Origin: Gorsachius magnificus
Lineage: Eukaryota > Chordata > Aves > Pelecaniformes > Ardeidae
Direction of reading: 5' to 3'
Assembly (NCBI GenBank): GCA_034008185.1
Contig: CM067081.1
Span: forward strand, 10,601,821 to 10,665,820
Length of the DNA stretch: 64,000 bases
This document shows positions 12,701 to 23,726 of the stretch, one piece after another. The notes beneath the pieces are model-generated. The model worked only from the letters and a program-made list of their open reading frames with translations. It did not search any database and was not told the DNA's origin. Each line of letters begins with the position of its first letter. The stretch's first letter is position 1. Position numbers and translations under genes: made by a program.

Positions 12701-14112
12701 TAGAGCAAGGAATTATCCTGAATCAAAAAGAAATCTTTAACACAGAACAAGAAATCTAAAAGAAACCATGTAAGAGAACTTTGGAATTATTGCATCATAC
12801 TTGAGCCATCCTGAGCTCTCTTTTATCACCAGAGAGAAAGAGGCTGTCTAGAGGCTCTGTCAAGGTAAAACACTTGTCTTGAAAAGAAAAGCTCACTCTT
12901 CATTACATTGACTATCTCAAGCTTAGAAGTCTAAGTATCCAAGTCTAAATATTCAAGTTGAAGCACTCCTTTTTCTAATCAGTCGCTAAATATTTAATGT
13001 GCATATTCTCAAATAAAATACAAAACTAGCACAACATTAATATTGATGACTATGCAAAATGCAAAAGTTAAAACAGAATGGAACAAGAGAAAAGAAATCA
13101 AGTCTCCTCCACCTCCAACACCATCGGGGATAACCCTAGAGTCAGTGTAATCTGATTCTGACTCTTGCCATAGTCTTGCTTTCCCATCAGAACTAACACA
13201 GCAGCCTTTCTCACAGGGTGCAGGTCACTGCCTACAAGTAACCATCCAGAAATCTGCTGCAATGATTATTCCCTAATTTATCATTTCCCCAGAGCAGCAG
13301 AACTTGAATGTCTTAGCTGAGGCATCATGCTGTCATTTGCCCATCTTCACTTCCAATGCCCCAAATAGTCTTTGTCCCTCTTCTGCTTTTTAGCACTCAT
13401 TCAGAACTGAAAGTCTGGGAGAGAACCGTGGCCACCACACTTCAGAGGAACCATAGTGTCTGTTGTCCTCTGAAACTGCTACTGCTTGGGAGAAGCTCAC
13501 CTATAAATCCATTTCCTCCTTCTTCTGTAAATATCTCTGTAAGACCTTAGTTTGCTGTGATGCCAAAAAAATGTCAGCTATTATGCCACAATGTGTTTTC
13601 TGTACAACTTATTGTGTCCTGATCATGGTGATAAGTATTGTTTCGGTACTTTTTGGTGCTGTTTATGGGCACCTGCCCTTGTCTTATCCGTAGACTTTAA
13701 GCAGTGGAGTTAGGGACTGTGTTCTTTGTCCTAAACTGCATCTCACCCTGGACGATGGAGTAGAAACACATAATAAACACAAAATTCTGAGTCCCATTTC
13801 CTTCAAATAAAAAACTTATAGGTCCTGATTCATCAGAGTCATGTGTCTTATGCTAATAAAACATTGCACCATTATATTGTGTGGAAAATTGGCATTTTGA
13901 ATGGGCCACCATCTGGACTTTAATTTTTATATATGGTCTGTATTGATGCCTGAAGTTAATATCGCACCTACATTTCCATTCCTAAACACATTACAACAAG
14001 CTTATAAATTTAACCTGTTAAAATGAAATAATCTGATCTCAGACAGCTGTCAAATGGCTTTCAAAAACCTGAATGTAAACAGTTGTTACTACTGAGGATG
14101 AAAAAACTGTGT
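9711..14112. other. Gene-poor AT-rich stretch
   Basis: About 4.4 kb of unique-looking sequence. All open frames are short and none shows splice, start or family evidence I trust. I recognise no repeat here. It lies downstream of the 3' end of the proposed minus-strand gene. Confidence 0.45.
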
Positions 14113-14118
14113 TTTATT
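14113..14118 (-). terminator. Polyadenylation signal AATAAA for the minus-strand gene
   Basis: TTTATT on the plus strand reads AATAAA on the minus strand, 32 bases past the proposed stop codon. It would give a very short 3' untranslated region. A single hexamer is common by chance in AT-rich DNA, so its value is in its position. Confidence 0.4.
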
Positions 14119-14150
14119 ATTACAGGATTTTTGCAAACCTAAAATACTTC

Positions 14151-14371
14151 TCATGGCTCAACAGAAGACAGAGACTTGAAACTTGGACACTGAAGCATGA
14201 CTTGTAGCCATGGCTTCATGTAATCCCAAAGAAAGTTGTTTTCTAGAAGTTTAAAATATCTCTTCCATATGTAGTGCTCTTCGTATTTGACCTGTAAAGG
14301 GCCTGCCAAAGTTCCACTGGCATAGAATGTGTTTGGAAGTTGATTAGAAATTTCCACTAAGTCATCAATAC
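14151..14371 (-). CDS. Candidate terminal coding exon of an unrecognised gene (exon 4 of those seen)
   Basis: Open minus-strand exon of 221 bases: two bases completing a codon, 72 codons and a TGA at 14151-14153. The acceptor is good: a pyrimidine-rich tract at about 14385-14410 then CACAG at 14372-14376, with the exon starting at 14371. The translation has a strongly protein-like composition, with segments such as QLPNTFYASGTLAGPLQ, KYEEHYIWKRYF and LWDYMKPWLQVM, rich in Trp, Tyr and Lys. The entry phase (one base needed) matches the exit phase of the candidate exon at 31724-31790. No signal peptide, membrane segment or motif I can name is visible. I do not recognise the family. A processed remnant or chance open frame is possible, but the acceptor, phase match and nearby AATAAA argue against it. 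Confidence 0.55.
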
Positions 14372-15286
14372 CTGTGCAGTAGTGGTGTTTTGTAAAGAAA
14401 AAGAAACAAAAATTAAGATCTTTTAAATATATACAGTTGTGTGGAAAATTAATCTGAAATACCTACATACTTATGTGTGTTTAAAAAGCTATTTACATAC
14501 AAAGCCACAAAGCCTCAAGAGGAAATATTTCCATATTGCACGTAAAAGAGACAGCTGCAATTTATAAAACTGCCAAAATATGTATTGATGCAATCAGAAT
14601 TAACTGAAATGGAAGAGAATATTTCTCTCAAAAAATAAAAGTTTCTCCTTTAAAGTTCTTCATTCTCTTAAAGTAAGACTCTTCATTTATCAGTAAATAT
14701 CATTTATAGCTTTCTTAATGACTTTGTATCATACCATATTTCACAGTTTTTCATTCTTATAACTCATCATGTAGTTTGTATAATTCATAGTTTATAAAAT
14801 TTTAAGGTCAGGAAGAATCAATAGTAGAATTTAATCCACTGAAGAATGAATAACCCATTCCATGGAATTTTGTCCCATTGTTTCTGTAACAGTCCTTCTA
14901 TCACTATTTTGATTAAACTTTTCTGAAGAAGTAACATCCCAGCTTGTTTTAAAGCAGTCATCCTATGGAGAATCTACTGGATTATTTAGCAATCTCTTTT
15001 GACAGTCAAGGTGGGGTTCAAGGGTTCAAGTCTATATTAAGACACTTATTTTTAGGTCTCCACTGGTGCACATTTGCAGGAGGGAGGACTACAGTCATAA
15101 GAGATCTAGTCATCACTAGAAGTAGACCCCTTGAGTATGATTTGTTTCTTCTTAAAGTGGACATCTATATTTGATCAGCCAAATCACTCCCAAGACTACA
15201 TTATGCTTTGCTTGCATTTGCAGGTTTATTTGAATGGGTTTGGGCTGCTTTTTCCCCCTTTACTCTTTCTCTTGCTGGGGTGGTTG

Positions 15287-15364
15287 CACTGTCCATTGAG
15301 AAGCCCTGTGTTACCCAGAACGTCTCACTGTCCACTGAGAAGCCCTGTGTTACCCAGAACTTCT
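15287..15364. repeat. Tandem duplication of a 39-bp unit
   Basis: Two adjacent 39-bp copies (15287-15325 and 15326-15364) that differ at only two positions. The unit contains GAGAAGCCCTGTGTTACCCA. The near identity points to a recent duplication or slippage event. Confidence 0.9.
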
Positions 15365-15884
15365 CAATAAGTCTGGCAGGTATGACACAAGAGATATAGA
15401 TCTAGTATCTTTCAGTAGGAACAGCTGTAAGCCAGGCAAGAAAATACCAAATGGTTCTAGACTTCTCCATGAAAAGAACTGAGTCAAGCCCAAGGTCTCC
15501 ATTGACCCTTCTGGGAGTTCAGACACGTAGTTCATGTAAGCACTCTAAAAGTCATTTGTTTTCATCTTGAGCTGAATTGTCCCCTAATTTCATTTATTAT
15601 TTAAAATGCAAGTTTTTCTCCATTTAAATTTATTTGGCTTTGTCTTCCAACTTTTAGGTTTTATTATGATTCTTTCTGCACAAAATAGGTCACTAAAAAT
15701 AGCATCAGAAAAATTCTCCTTGAAGAGATTAGAATCACGTCATCTCTTAGACCATAACTTCATTATCATTATTTTCTTCAACTGCCCTATGCCTCCCAGC
15801 CAGCTGTTCCCATATCCAAAAATAAATGGTTCTGACGGGTGAATATAAGTTTAAAAGTCAATAGACAGCAGCACTGTCTACAAC

Positions 15885-16600
15885 AGATGATTGCATCATT
15901 GGTCAAGGGAAGACCTATGGATACCATCTACTTAGATTTCTGTAAGGTCTTTGGTACAGTCCCCCCCAACATTCTTAGCTCTAAATTGAAGAGAGATGAG
16001 TTTGATGGATGGACTGTTAGATGGATAGGACTTGGCTGGATGACCATGTCCAAAAAGTTACAGTCAATGTCTCAATGTCCAAGCGCAAAATAGTAATGAG
16101 TGGTGTCCTTCAAGTGTAATTTTGGGACCAATACTAGTTAATGTCTTCATCAATGACACAAACAGTGGGGTTGAGTGCACCCTCAACAAGTTTGGAGGTG
16201 ACACCAAGCTGAGTCATGCAGTGGATTTGCTTGAGGAAAGGGATGCCACCCAGAGGGATCTTCATAGGCTTGAGAATTGAGCCTGTGTGAACCTCAGGAA
16301 GCTCAACAAGGTCAAGTGCAAGGTCCTGCACCTGGGTCAGGGCAATCCCTAGTACAAATACAGACTGGGGGATGAATGGATTGAGAGAAGCCATGCAGAG
16401 AAGGGCTTGGGGGTACTGGTGGATGAAAAATTACACATGAGCTGTCAATGTGGACTTGCAACACAGAAAGCCAACAGGTTGAAGGAGGTGATTCTCCCCC
16501 TCTACTCCACCCTTCTGAGACTCCACGTGGAGTACTGCATCCAGCTCTGGAATACCCAGTACAAAAGACATAAAACTGTTAGAGCAGGTCCAGAGACTCT
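15885..16600 (+). mobile_element. CR1 LINE copy E, degenerate and lacking its 3' end
   Basis: Reads through broken frames as the CR1 reverse transcriptase: a [12 protein letters not shown] stretch near 15925-15965, a decayed SGV..G segment near 16100, a FGGDTKLSHAVD remnant near 16190-16225 (the usual FADD changed), and [11 protein letters not shown] near 16405-16440. It stops around 16600 in the middle of the C-terminal region, without the 3' tail every inserted CR1 should have. That implies a later deletion of its 3' part. Both limits are approximate. Confidence 0.8.
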
Positions 16601-17266
16601 GCTCATTACAAGGCAGGTACTTGTTACCTAAAATATATCATAATTTAACACAAGTGTTAGAGGATATGTATGTCTGCCCATTAAAAATAAAAGGAATATG
16701 ATTTCCTGGTTTTAAGCACTGGGAATGAAATTAGGGTGGATGCATGAAGAACTTTAAATAAAGTGATAAAAATCATACCCATAGTGGTATTTGTGCATTT
16801 GGTGAGGGCAGATGCCAAGATGACTTCTCTTTCTGTGCAAGGGTCCAACAGTGTACAAAGAGCATTGTCAGAATTAAAGAAAAACAGAACCCCATGTTTT
16901 CCACCTCCCTTGAATGACCAGAATGCAACATTCACATTGGTGCCTGTTATGGCACAACAAAGTTTTAAAATTGCATCAGTTACAGTCACCTAAAAGTCAA
17001 TTTCTGATGCTTGAAAAGTCCTGATGTGCTGACACCAAACTCTGAAGAATGGAAAAGCAGAAACTAACAGAAGCCCAGCAATATGTTTCAGTTGGCAAGA
17101 CTGAAAAATTTGGAAACATTGAGAGAGCTGTTTGAGAGAGAGGATACTATCAGTTCTACATCCTAGATTCCCACAAGGTTTTAAATGCAATTCACAGAAT
17201 TAAGATGAGTAAGTAATCATGGCACAGCACATGCCTAAGGTGAAGAAAGTCCTTTCTTTATATAAA
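16601..17266. other. Spacer between CR1 copies E and D
   Basis: About 670 bases of AT-rich sequence with overlapping open frames on both strands (about 16680-16990) that show no splice or family evidence. I recognise nothing in it. Confidence 0.4.
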
Positions 17267-18622
17267 CCTCACCTCTGTGCCTGGGAAGATCATGGAACAG
17301 ATCCTCCTAGAAGCTATGCTAATGCACATGGAGGCCAGGGAGGTAGTTTGAGATAGCCAGCATAGCTTTACCAAGGGCAAGTCCTGCCTGACGAACCTAG
17401 TGGCTTTCTATGATGGTGTGACAGCATAAGTGGACAAGGGAAAACCAACGGATATCATCTATCTGGACTTATGCAAAGCCTTTAACACGGTCCCCCACAA
17501 CATCCTTCTCTCTAAATTGGAGAGCTATGGATTTGATGGATGGACTGTTCAGTGGATAAGGAACTGGCTGAATGGTCGCATCCAGAGGGTGGTGGTCAAT
17601 GGCTCGATGTCCGGATAGAGACTGGTGATGAGTGGTGTCCCTCAGGGGTCCGTACTGGGACCGGTGCTGTTCAATATATTCATCAATGACTTAGACAGCG
17701 AGATCAAGTGCACCCTCAGCAAGTTTGCGGATGACACCAAGCTGAGTGGTGCGGTTGACACACCAGAAGGACGGGATGTGATCCAGAGAGACCTGGACAG
17801 GCTGGAGAGGTGGGCCTGTGTGAACCTCATGAGGTTCAACAAGGCCAAGTGCAAGGTCCTGCACCTGGCTCGGGGTAACCCCCGGTATCAGTACAGGCTG
17901 GGGGAAAAAGGATCAAGAGCAGCCCTGCCAAGAGGGACTTGGGGGTACTGGTGGATGAAAAGCTGGACATGAGCCGGCAATGTGCGATGGCAGCCCAGAA
18001 GGCCAACTGTACTCTGGGCTGCATCAAGACAAGTGTGGCCAGCAGGTCAAGGGAGGTGATTCTGCCCCTCTACTCTGCTCTGGTGAGACCTCACCTGGAG
18101 TACTGTGTCCAGCTCTGGAGCCCTCAGCACAAGAAGGACATGGAACTGTTGGAGCGGGTCCAGAGGAGGGCCACAAAATTATCCGAGGGCTGGAGCACCT
18201 CTCCTATGAGTTCAGGCTGAGAGAGTTGGGCTTGTTCAGCCTGGAGAAAAGAAGGCTGCGGTGAGACCTGATTACGGCCTTTCAGTATCTAAAGGGGGCC
18301 TATAGGAAAGATGGGGATAATCTTTTTAGTAGGGCCAGCTGTGACAGGACAAGGGGTAATGGTTTTAAACTAAACCAGGGTAGATTTAGACTGGATAGAA
18401 GGAAGAAATTCTTTACAGTGAGGGTGGTGAAACACTGGAACGGGTTGCCCAGGGAGGTAGTTGAGGCCCCATCCCTGGAAACATTCAAGGCCAGGTTGGA
18501 TGGGGCTCTGAGCAACCTGATCTAGTTAGTGGTGTCCCTGCTCCCTGCAGGGGGGTTGGACTAGATGACCTCTAGGTGTCCTTGCCAACCCAAAACATTC
18601 TATGATTCTATGATTCTATGAT
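17267..18622 (+). mobile_element. CR1 LINE copy D, 5'-truncated, sister of copy B
   Basis: A 1.36-kb CR1 with intact 3' tail at 18600-18622. It is very close to copy B along its whole length. Readable motifs include [16 protein letters not shown] (about 17475-17522), [11 protein letters not shown] (about 17631-17663) and FADDTKLSG (about 17722-17748). Stops include TGA at 17349-17351 and TAG at 17616-17618, both at the same sites as in copy B, plus a TAA of its own at 17427-17429. The 5' truncation point differs from that of B, so the two are separate insertions and not a segmental duplication. Confidence 0.93.
17430..18264 (+). pseudogene. Broken CR1 reverse transcriptase of copy D
   Basis: Reverse transcriptase remnant with the catalytic FADD motif still readable but cut by a TAG at 17616-17618 and by shifts after about 17910. 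A C-terminal segment ([18 protein letters not shown]) is readable near 18065-18118. It is not functional. Confidence 0.82.
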
Positions 18623-21464
18623 AAATATTCTAACATAAATTGGTGCAAGTACTGGAATCCGATATAGCCCCTTAATGCCTATGCACCTTTAGCAAACACT
18701 CTATGAAATTATTCCCAGTCTAGCTTTCAGTTTTATCTGCAAGCGAATGTGTATCATTTTGCACAATGATTTTGTATAACACGCAGACAACGCGTGCATG
18801 CCTGAAACAGCACCACTGTCATCCCATATGTAGAGCTGAAAGAAAGATATTTCCAGTAAATTCAGTAAATTAAAGTAGCCCTAGTGCCGTTAATTTGGCT
18901 GGACTGTGTTTAGGTCATGAGGACAAACACCCTTTTTTGTTCTAAGAATGGAATTTTAATACTCCTAAGAGGTGCAACTCACTGCAATCTATATGCTTTA
19001 AATATTGTATTACATAAGCTTGCCCTCACTGCATTAACAGACTGAAGTATTGAGACCTTCTAGAGTTTTAAGGTGTGTTATAATAATAAAAGTGACCCAC
19101 CAAGATTTAATAACTCTCAGACTAGATTTCAGAGGGAATACAATAACTCCGTGCTATAGGCACTTTTCATACTCTTTATCCTTTAAAAAGATGTGGCTTT
19201 ATTTGATGGCTAACATGACAGTAGTTCTTTGATTTTTCTGCATGAAAAATACCATAAATAAAGTTTGACAGAGTAAAAATCACCTCATAAGCATTATTTG
19301 TATCCTAAGGAATTTTCCTGTTTATTGACATTACAGACAAAAATATAACTAATGAGAATGCCCTTGAGAATACATAAAAAAATTGCAACTTCTGAAATGA
19401 AGTGTGAAATAATATAAGAGAACAGATGTGTCTTTTTCTGATGCACTAAATGATACTGGAATATCATCAAGCTGTAGACTTAAAATTAGATTAGTGTAGA
19501 ATTATGATATTTTAATAGATACATAAACAGGTGAGCTGAAGAGCAAAATACACATGCTGAGCAATAGCCTGCCTCCAATCTGCTAGTTTGTCTTCAGTTT
19601 TTTGGAAAGACACATGCATGGTCTCTGTTTCAGTGATCCAAAACCATCTCTCTTCAATGTGCCCGTTTCATCCTCATGCATGTTTACGTTGAAGCAGGTG
19701 CTCATGGAATGACTCACGCATTAAGGAGAAATACCATGACTGTAGCTCAGCTTCCAAACCATTCCTCTTCAAACAATGACGTTCATGTTACTGTTTTCTC
19801 ATCCACTCAGATTTGTCTTAATATTTGACAAAATCCTCTTGATTCTGTTTCTGACTATAAATCAGGTGTCCTTCAACTATTTTCCAGTCTATACAATTCA
19901 GTAGAAAGACTGTCCACTGAAAAGTTCCCTGCCCTATTTGCAGGAGGTGCCTTCTCACCCTGTCTTCCCATTTGATTCATATTGTAGTAACTATAGAATT
20001 TGCAGCCACCCAGAAAAATAGTTCAGTGAGCCTTCAATGCCTTTTTTTATCTATTTATATTTGATTTAAAGGCTGCAAACAAGGAGAAGCATTAGATTAT
20101 GGCCAGAGAGTTTCAAGAGACTGAGTTAATGCTATTTGAGTAAATTACTGCCCCTCAAACTGAGACAATATAATTGACTTTGAGTATTCTCTAAATGCCT
20201 GGCTTCATTTAAAACACTTTAGTGCTTCTCTGGGTCTATAGGAGTGGTGATTCAAATCAAACTACTCAACTTTGAATTGCATCAAACCAGGAAAGCGGGC
20301 ATAGATGAATATTAGTGTCAGTTTTTCTCTCTGTGTTTTCCACCTTTAGTCATGCCCATGCTTAACCCCTGTTAAATCCTTCTCTGAACATCCCCCAGAA
20401 ATATCAGATCAGATCTGGTCTGTTTACTTTAAAATCTTTTCATGGATAAAGACCAAAGTCATATTAAAAAATCCACCCCATTTCTATACTAATATGTACA
20501 AAATTGGATTTAGGGGCACAGTTTCAAACTGAAGAAAAAGAATTTTTTTTATTATTTTTTTTTTGCTTGGACTCAATACAGAAAATTTGGAATGTCTTCC
20601 CCAGGGCTCTAAAGCAAGCTTGTCTTCTTTGAAAATCTTACAACCAGATTCAACTTCTCAGCCAGCAGTTATTTTAATTATCTTCAAGTGTAGAGCTGAA
20701 ATAAAGTAGCTGCTGTGCTGGGAGTCCCTGATGTGTGCTTCATCTGATTTGGAAGTGTTTGGCATCTCTAGAAAACTTGAGAAGACTAAAATCTTTTCAA
20801 AATAAATAAAGAAATAGATAAATAAATAGATAAAATGCTCTAAAAATAAAGTTATTTAAGAATTAAATTAAAACTTGCTACAACTCTGAAAAATAAAAAG
20901 GCACTAATGAACATGAAAACCTTACACGAAAGATGATGTACAGCCTGTTGTATCCTACAGCCACTTCTGAGACTGTGCTGTGTCCCAGAGGAACTGTGTT
21001 GGCTGGGGACAGGTTTTTCAGACATTTTCATCTCACCATGATGGCCCTTCTCCCATTCCAGAACCCAACATGTCAGACACAGCTGGTTGGTCAAGCTGTG
21101 GAGTGTCAGCTGGAGCCTCCCCACATCCTCTGATGAAGTTAACACCATCCCACGGTCCATCCCATGGTCCAACAGGCAGGATCTCAGATACTAGATCAGA
21201 AAGCATTGAGAGGGCTGCTTCTTCATGGAGGTTAGAAGTGGTCAAGAGAGAGCAAAGGCCCATTCTGTTCTAGTGTCCTGTAGCCAGAAATGGATGCCCA
21301 AGCAATAGTTTAAAAACAAGGCAAATAGGGCAATGCCTTCCTAAAAAATAACATCACAATGTCCACTGATTTTCATCTCAAGGGTTTTCAAAAACAGAGG
21401 TGGTGTCTTTGGTTTCCTTGGCCTTCAGTTAATTGTTTAAACCCATTTTGAACTCATTAAATCT
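18623..21464. other. AT-rich unique sequence
   Basis: No recognised element apart from a short TAAA/TAGA simple repeat at about 20800-20834. Open frames are short. Confidence 0.45.
20800..20834. repeat. Imperfect (TAAA)/(TAGA) simple repeat
   Basis: Alternating AAATA and AGATA units over 35 bases. Low-complexity sequence. Confidence 0.75.
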
Positions 21465-21720
21465 TGAAGCATCCATGACATCCTGTGACAAGGAGTTCCA
21501 CAGTTTAACTACACGTTGCATGAAGAGCCAGCTCCATTTGATGGTTTTGTCTGCAGGTTTCCCTTTAATGCCCCCTAAATCTTACATTGGAAAAGAAAAT
21601 GATCACATGCTCTGTTTACCTTTCCCATACCACTCATGTTTTTGTACATCTCTAACAAAACTCTTCTTAGATGTCTCTTTTTCTTGGATGAGAATTAGTC
21701 CATGTGTCATTTTGAGCCCA
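21465..21720 (-). mobile_element. Ancient CR1/L3-like 3' fragment
   Basis: The plus strand reads GACAAGGAGTTCCACAGTTT near 21486-21505, then a 'tgccccctaaat' block near 21570 and a 'tcatgtttttgtacatctctaa' region near 21635. This order of blocks is what I know from old amniote CR1/L3 elements read in reverse. Divergence is high and there is no open frame or intact tail. The identification rests on memory of the family consensus, with no alignment made. Confidence 0.5.
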
Positions 21721-23160
21721 AACACGTCTCTGTCTTCCAGACAGACCCTAACTGTCCTAGTACATTGTAAGAGGACCCTTAGTGCCTTATGTGGAGCTGG
21801 AGACCACACTGGCAGCTGGATATGCCCAAGTAAAGTTTTTCAGCACAAGCAAGAGGTTCAGCTTTCCTGCACTTGTGGTGTTTTGTATGTCCAGCCTAAC
21901 AGGGGCATTAAGTGTTGATAAATGCCTCTTTACCCCAAATCTAACCTGCAAAGGGTCCAGAAGTGGCTCTGTTGATGGAGCACAGGTGTCTGCCTTCCAC
22001 AGCTGACAACTTTCAAGGCCGTCTTTGTAAAAGCATTTACAACTGAGATGCAGTTTTCCCCTGTCTGTCTCCCTGATTCCACTTCATGAAGCCTCCCAAG
22101 ACCCAAAGGCCTTGTGTCCAGCAGAGATCAAGTTGTTTGAACACTGGATCCATGTCTGATCCCAGTGCTGCAGAGCAGCAGACAGGCTGCATGCACAGGA
22201 CATTCAGTGCTGAACACCAGTATTGTGGACACCTGTCTCTGTAAGGTGGACATTGAGGCATTTTGTATCCCCAAAAATCTCAGCAGGACAAGGCTCTCCA
22301 AAGCTTCTGAGTTCATTCTTCCTGCTGACACTAGCTCTTCTAATAATGCTCCTTCACGTATCCATTCCCCAAGTGCAAAAGAAAAGTGCAACATCTTTTG
22401 CAGATCTGGTTAACACTAACCACAGCCTTCTCCTTCATCCTTCTAGCCTCTGTCATAATTTCTCCTGTAGGGTTATGTCTCTTTCACTGTGGACATGCTA
22501 TCTCTTGCCTCAGCCTGAGAGGGTTAACTAAAGTTTATTGAAAGTGTCTAATACTGTAAAGAGGCTCCTGAAATCTGAATTCATGTTTATTCAGAACCTC
22601 TTCAAATGCGAATCACTTATGTAAAGCCCTGCAGCCCTGAGACTCAATTCGGATTACTTACAATTACCTGAAATTATTTGAACAGAGTAAAGCTCCCTCT
22701 TTTCAAGCTTTTTAAGATCAAAGAGTCAGTCTTCACCCTTTACAGCTTGTCACTTTAAACCCCTGAAGTAACAATCAAAGGGCACCTTTTCCCAAGCACT
22801 TCTATTATAGGCAGACTACATAACTGTGCCGCAATAGAAATAGGTGTGGAAAGATATTTGCTTTTGTGCTGTATTTCATTAGGTGTCTTTAGCTTCTAAG
22901 AATATGAGTCAAGTTTCCCAAGAAGCAGCTGTCCCTCTCTCTCCAGAGAGGTCCATTTTCACATGTCCAAACAGGTATTTCTTCCAAAGCTGCAAAACCA
23001 GCCTTAAAAACTCTGCATTCCTGGGGTCATCCCAGTTGCGGAGGCCAACAATGGAGGCAACCCAAGATCAGAAGTCAATTTAATGCATCTTTATTTTCTG
23101 CTGTGACTCTACAAAGCAGAGGTATCTTTTGTGCTTCCAATACAGCACAACAATTTCTTT
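21721..23160. other. Unique sequence before the solo LTR
   Basis: Overlapping open frames on both strands at 21430-22530 look like chance; none has splice or family support. The first part may continue the old CR1/L3 remnant. Confidence 0.4.
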
Positions 23161-23726
23161 CTGCCTGTCGTGGTTTAACCCGGCTGGCAACTAAGCACCA
23201 TGCAGCCGCTCGCTCACTCCCCCCCCTCCCTCAGTGGGATGGGGGAGAGAATCGGGAAGGGGAAAAAGGGTAGAGCCGAGGGCTGAGATAAAGACAGTTT
23301 AATAAGAGAAAATAATAATAATAGTAATAATGAGAATGATAACAAAATATACAGAATATACAAAACGAATGATGCACAATGCAATTGCTCACCACCCGCC
23401 GACCGATGCCCAGCCCATCCCGAGCAGCGATCAGTACCCGAGCAGCGACCGACCGACCCACCAACCCCCCCGAGCATGACGTTATATGGTATGGAATAGC
23501 TCTTTGGACAGTTTGGGTCCTAGCTGTGCTGTACTCCCAGCTTGTTATGCACCTGGCCGAGCAGGAGAAGCTCAAAAAGTCCTTGAGCAGTCTGAGCACT
23601 GCTTGGCAACAACTAAAAACATCAGCGTGTTATCAACATTCTTCTAGTACTAAATCCAAAGCACAGCACTATGCTAGCTTCTGTGAAGAAAATTAACTCT
23701 ATCCCAGCCGAAGCCAGGACACTGCT
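23161..23726. repeat. Imperfect 5-bp target-site duplication CTGCC/CTGCT
   Basis: CTGCC at 23161-23165 precedes the LTR and CTGCT at 23722-23726 follows it. One mismatch is consistent with age after integration. Confidence 0.65.
23166..23721 (-). mobile_element. Solo LTR of the same family, minus strand
   Basis: A 556-bp LTR in reverse orientation: its right-hand end at 23721 is the complement of TGTCCTGG and its left-hand end at 23166 is the complement of the ACGACA terminus. The ends match the copy at 4933-5506, but the middle differs, including an AT-rich triplet-repeat stretch at about 23308-23345 and a CG-rich part around 23390-23470 not seen in the other copy. The two are thus different subfamilies of one LTR group. 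No internal retroviral genes are present. Confidence 0.83.

Noticed and set aside
16681..16993. Overlapping open frames of 102 and 76 codons on both strands
   Set aside because: Open on both strands in AT-rich DNA with no splice sites or recognisable domain; likely chance.
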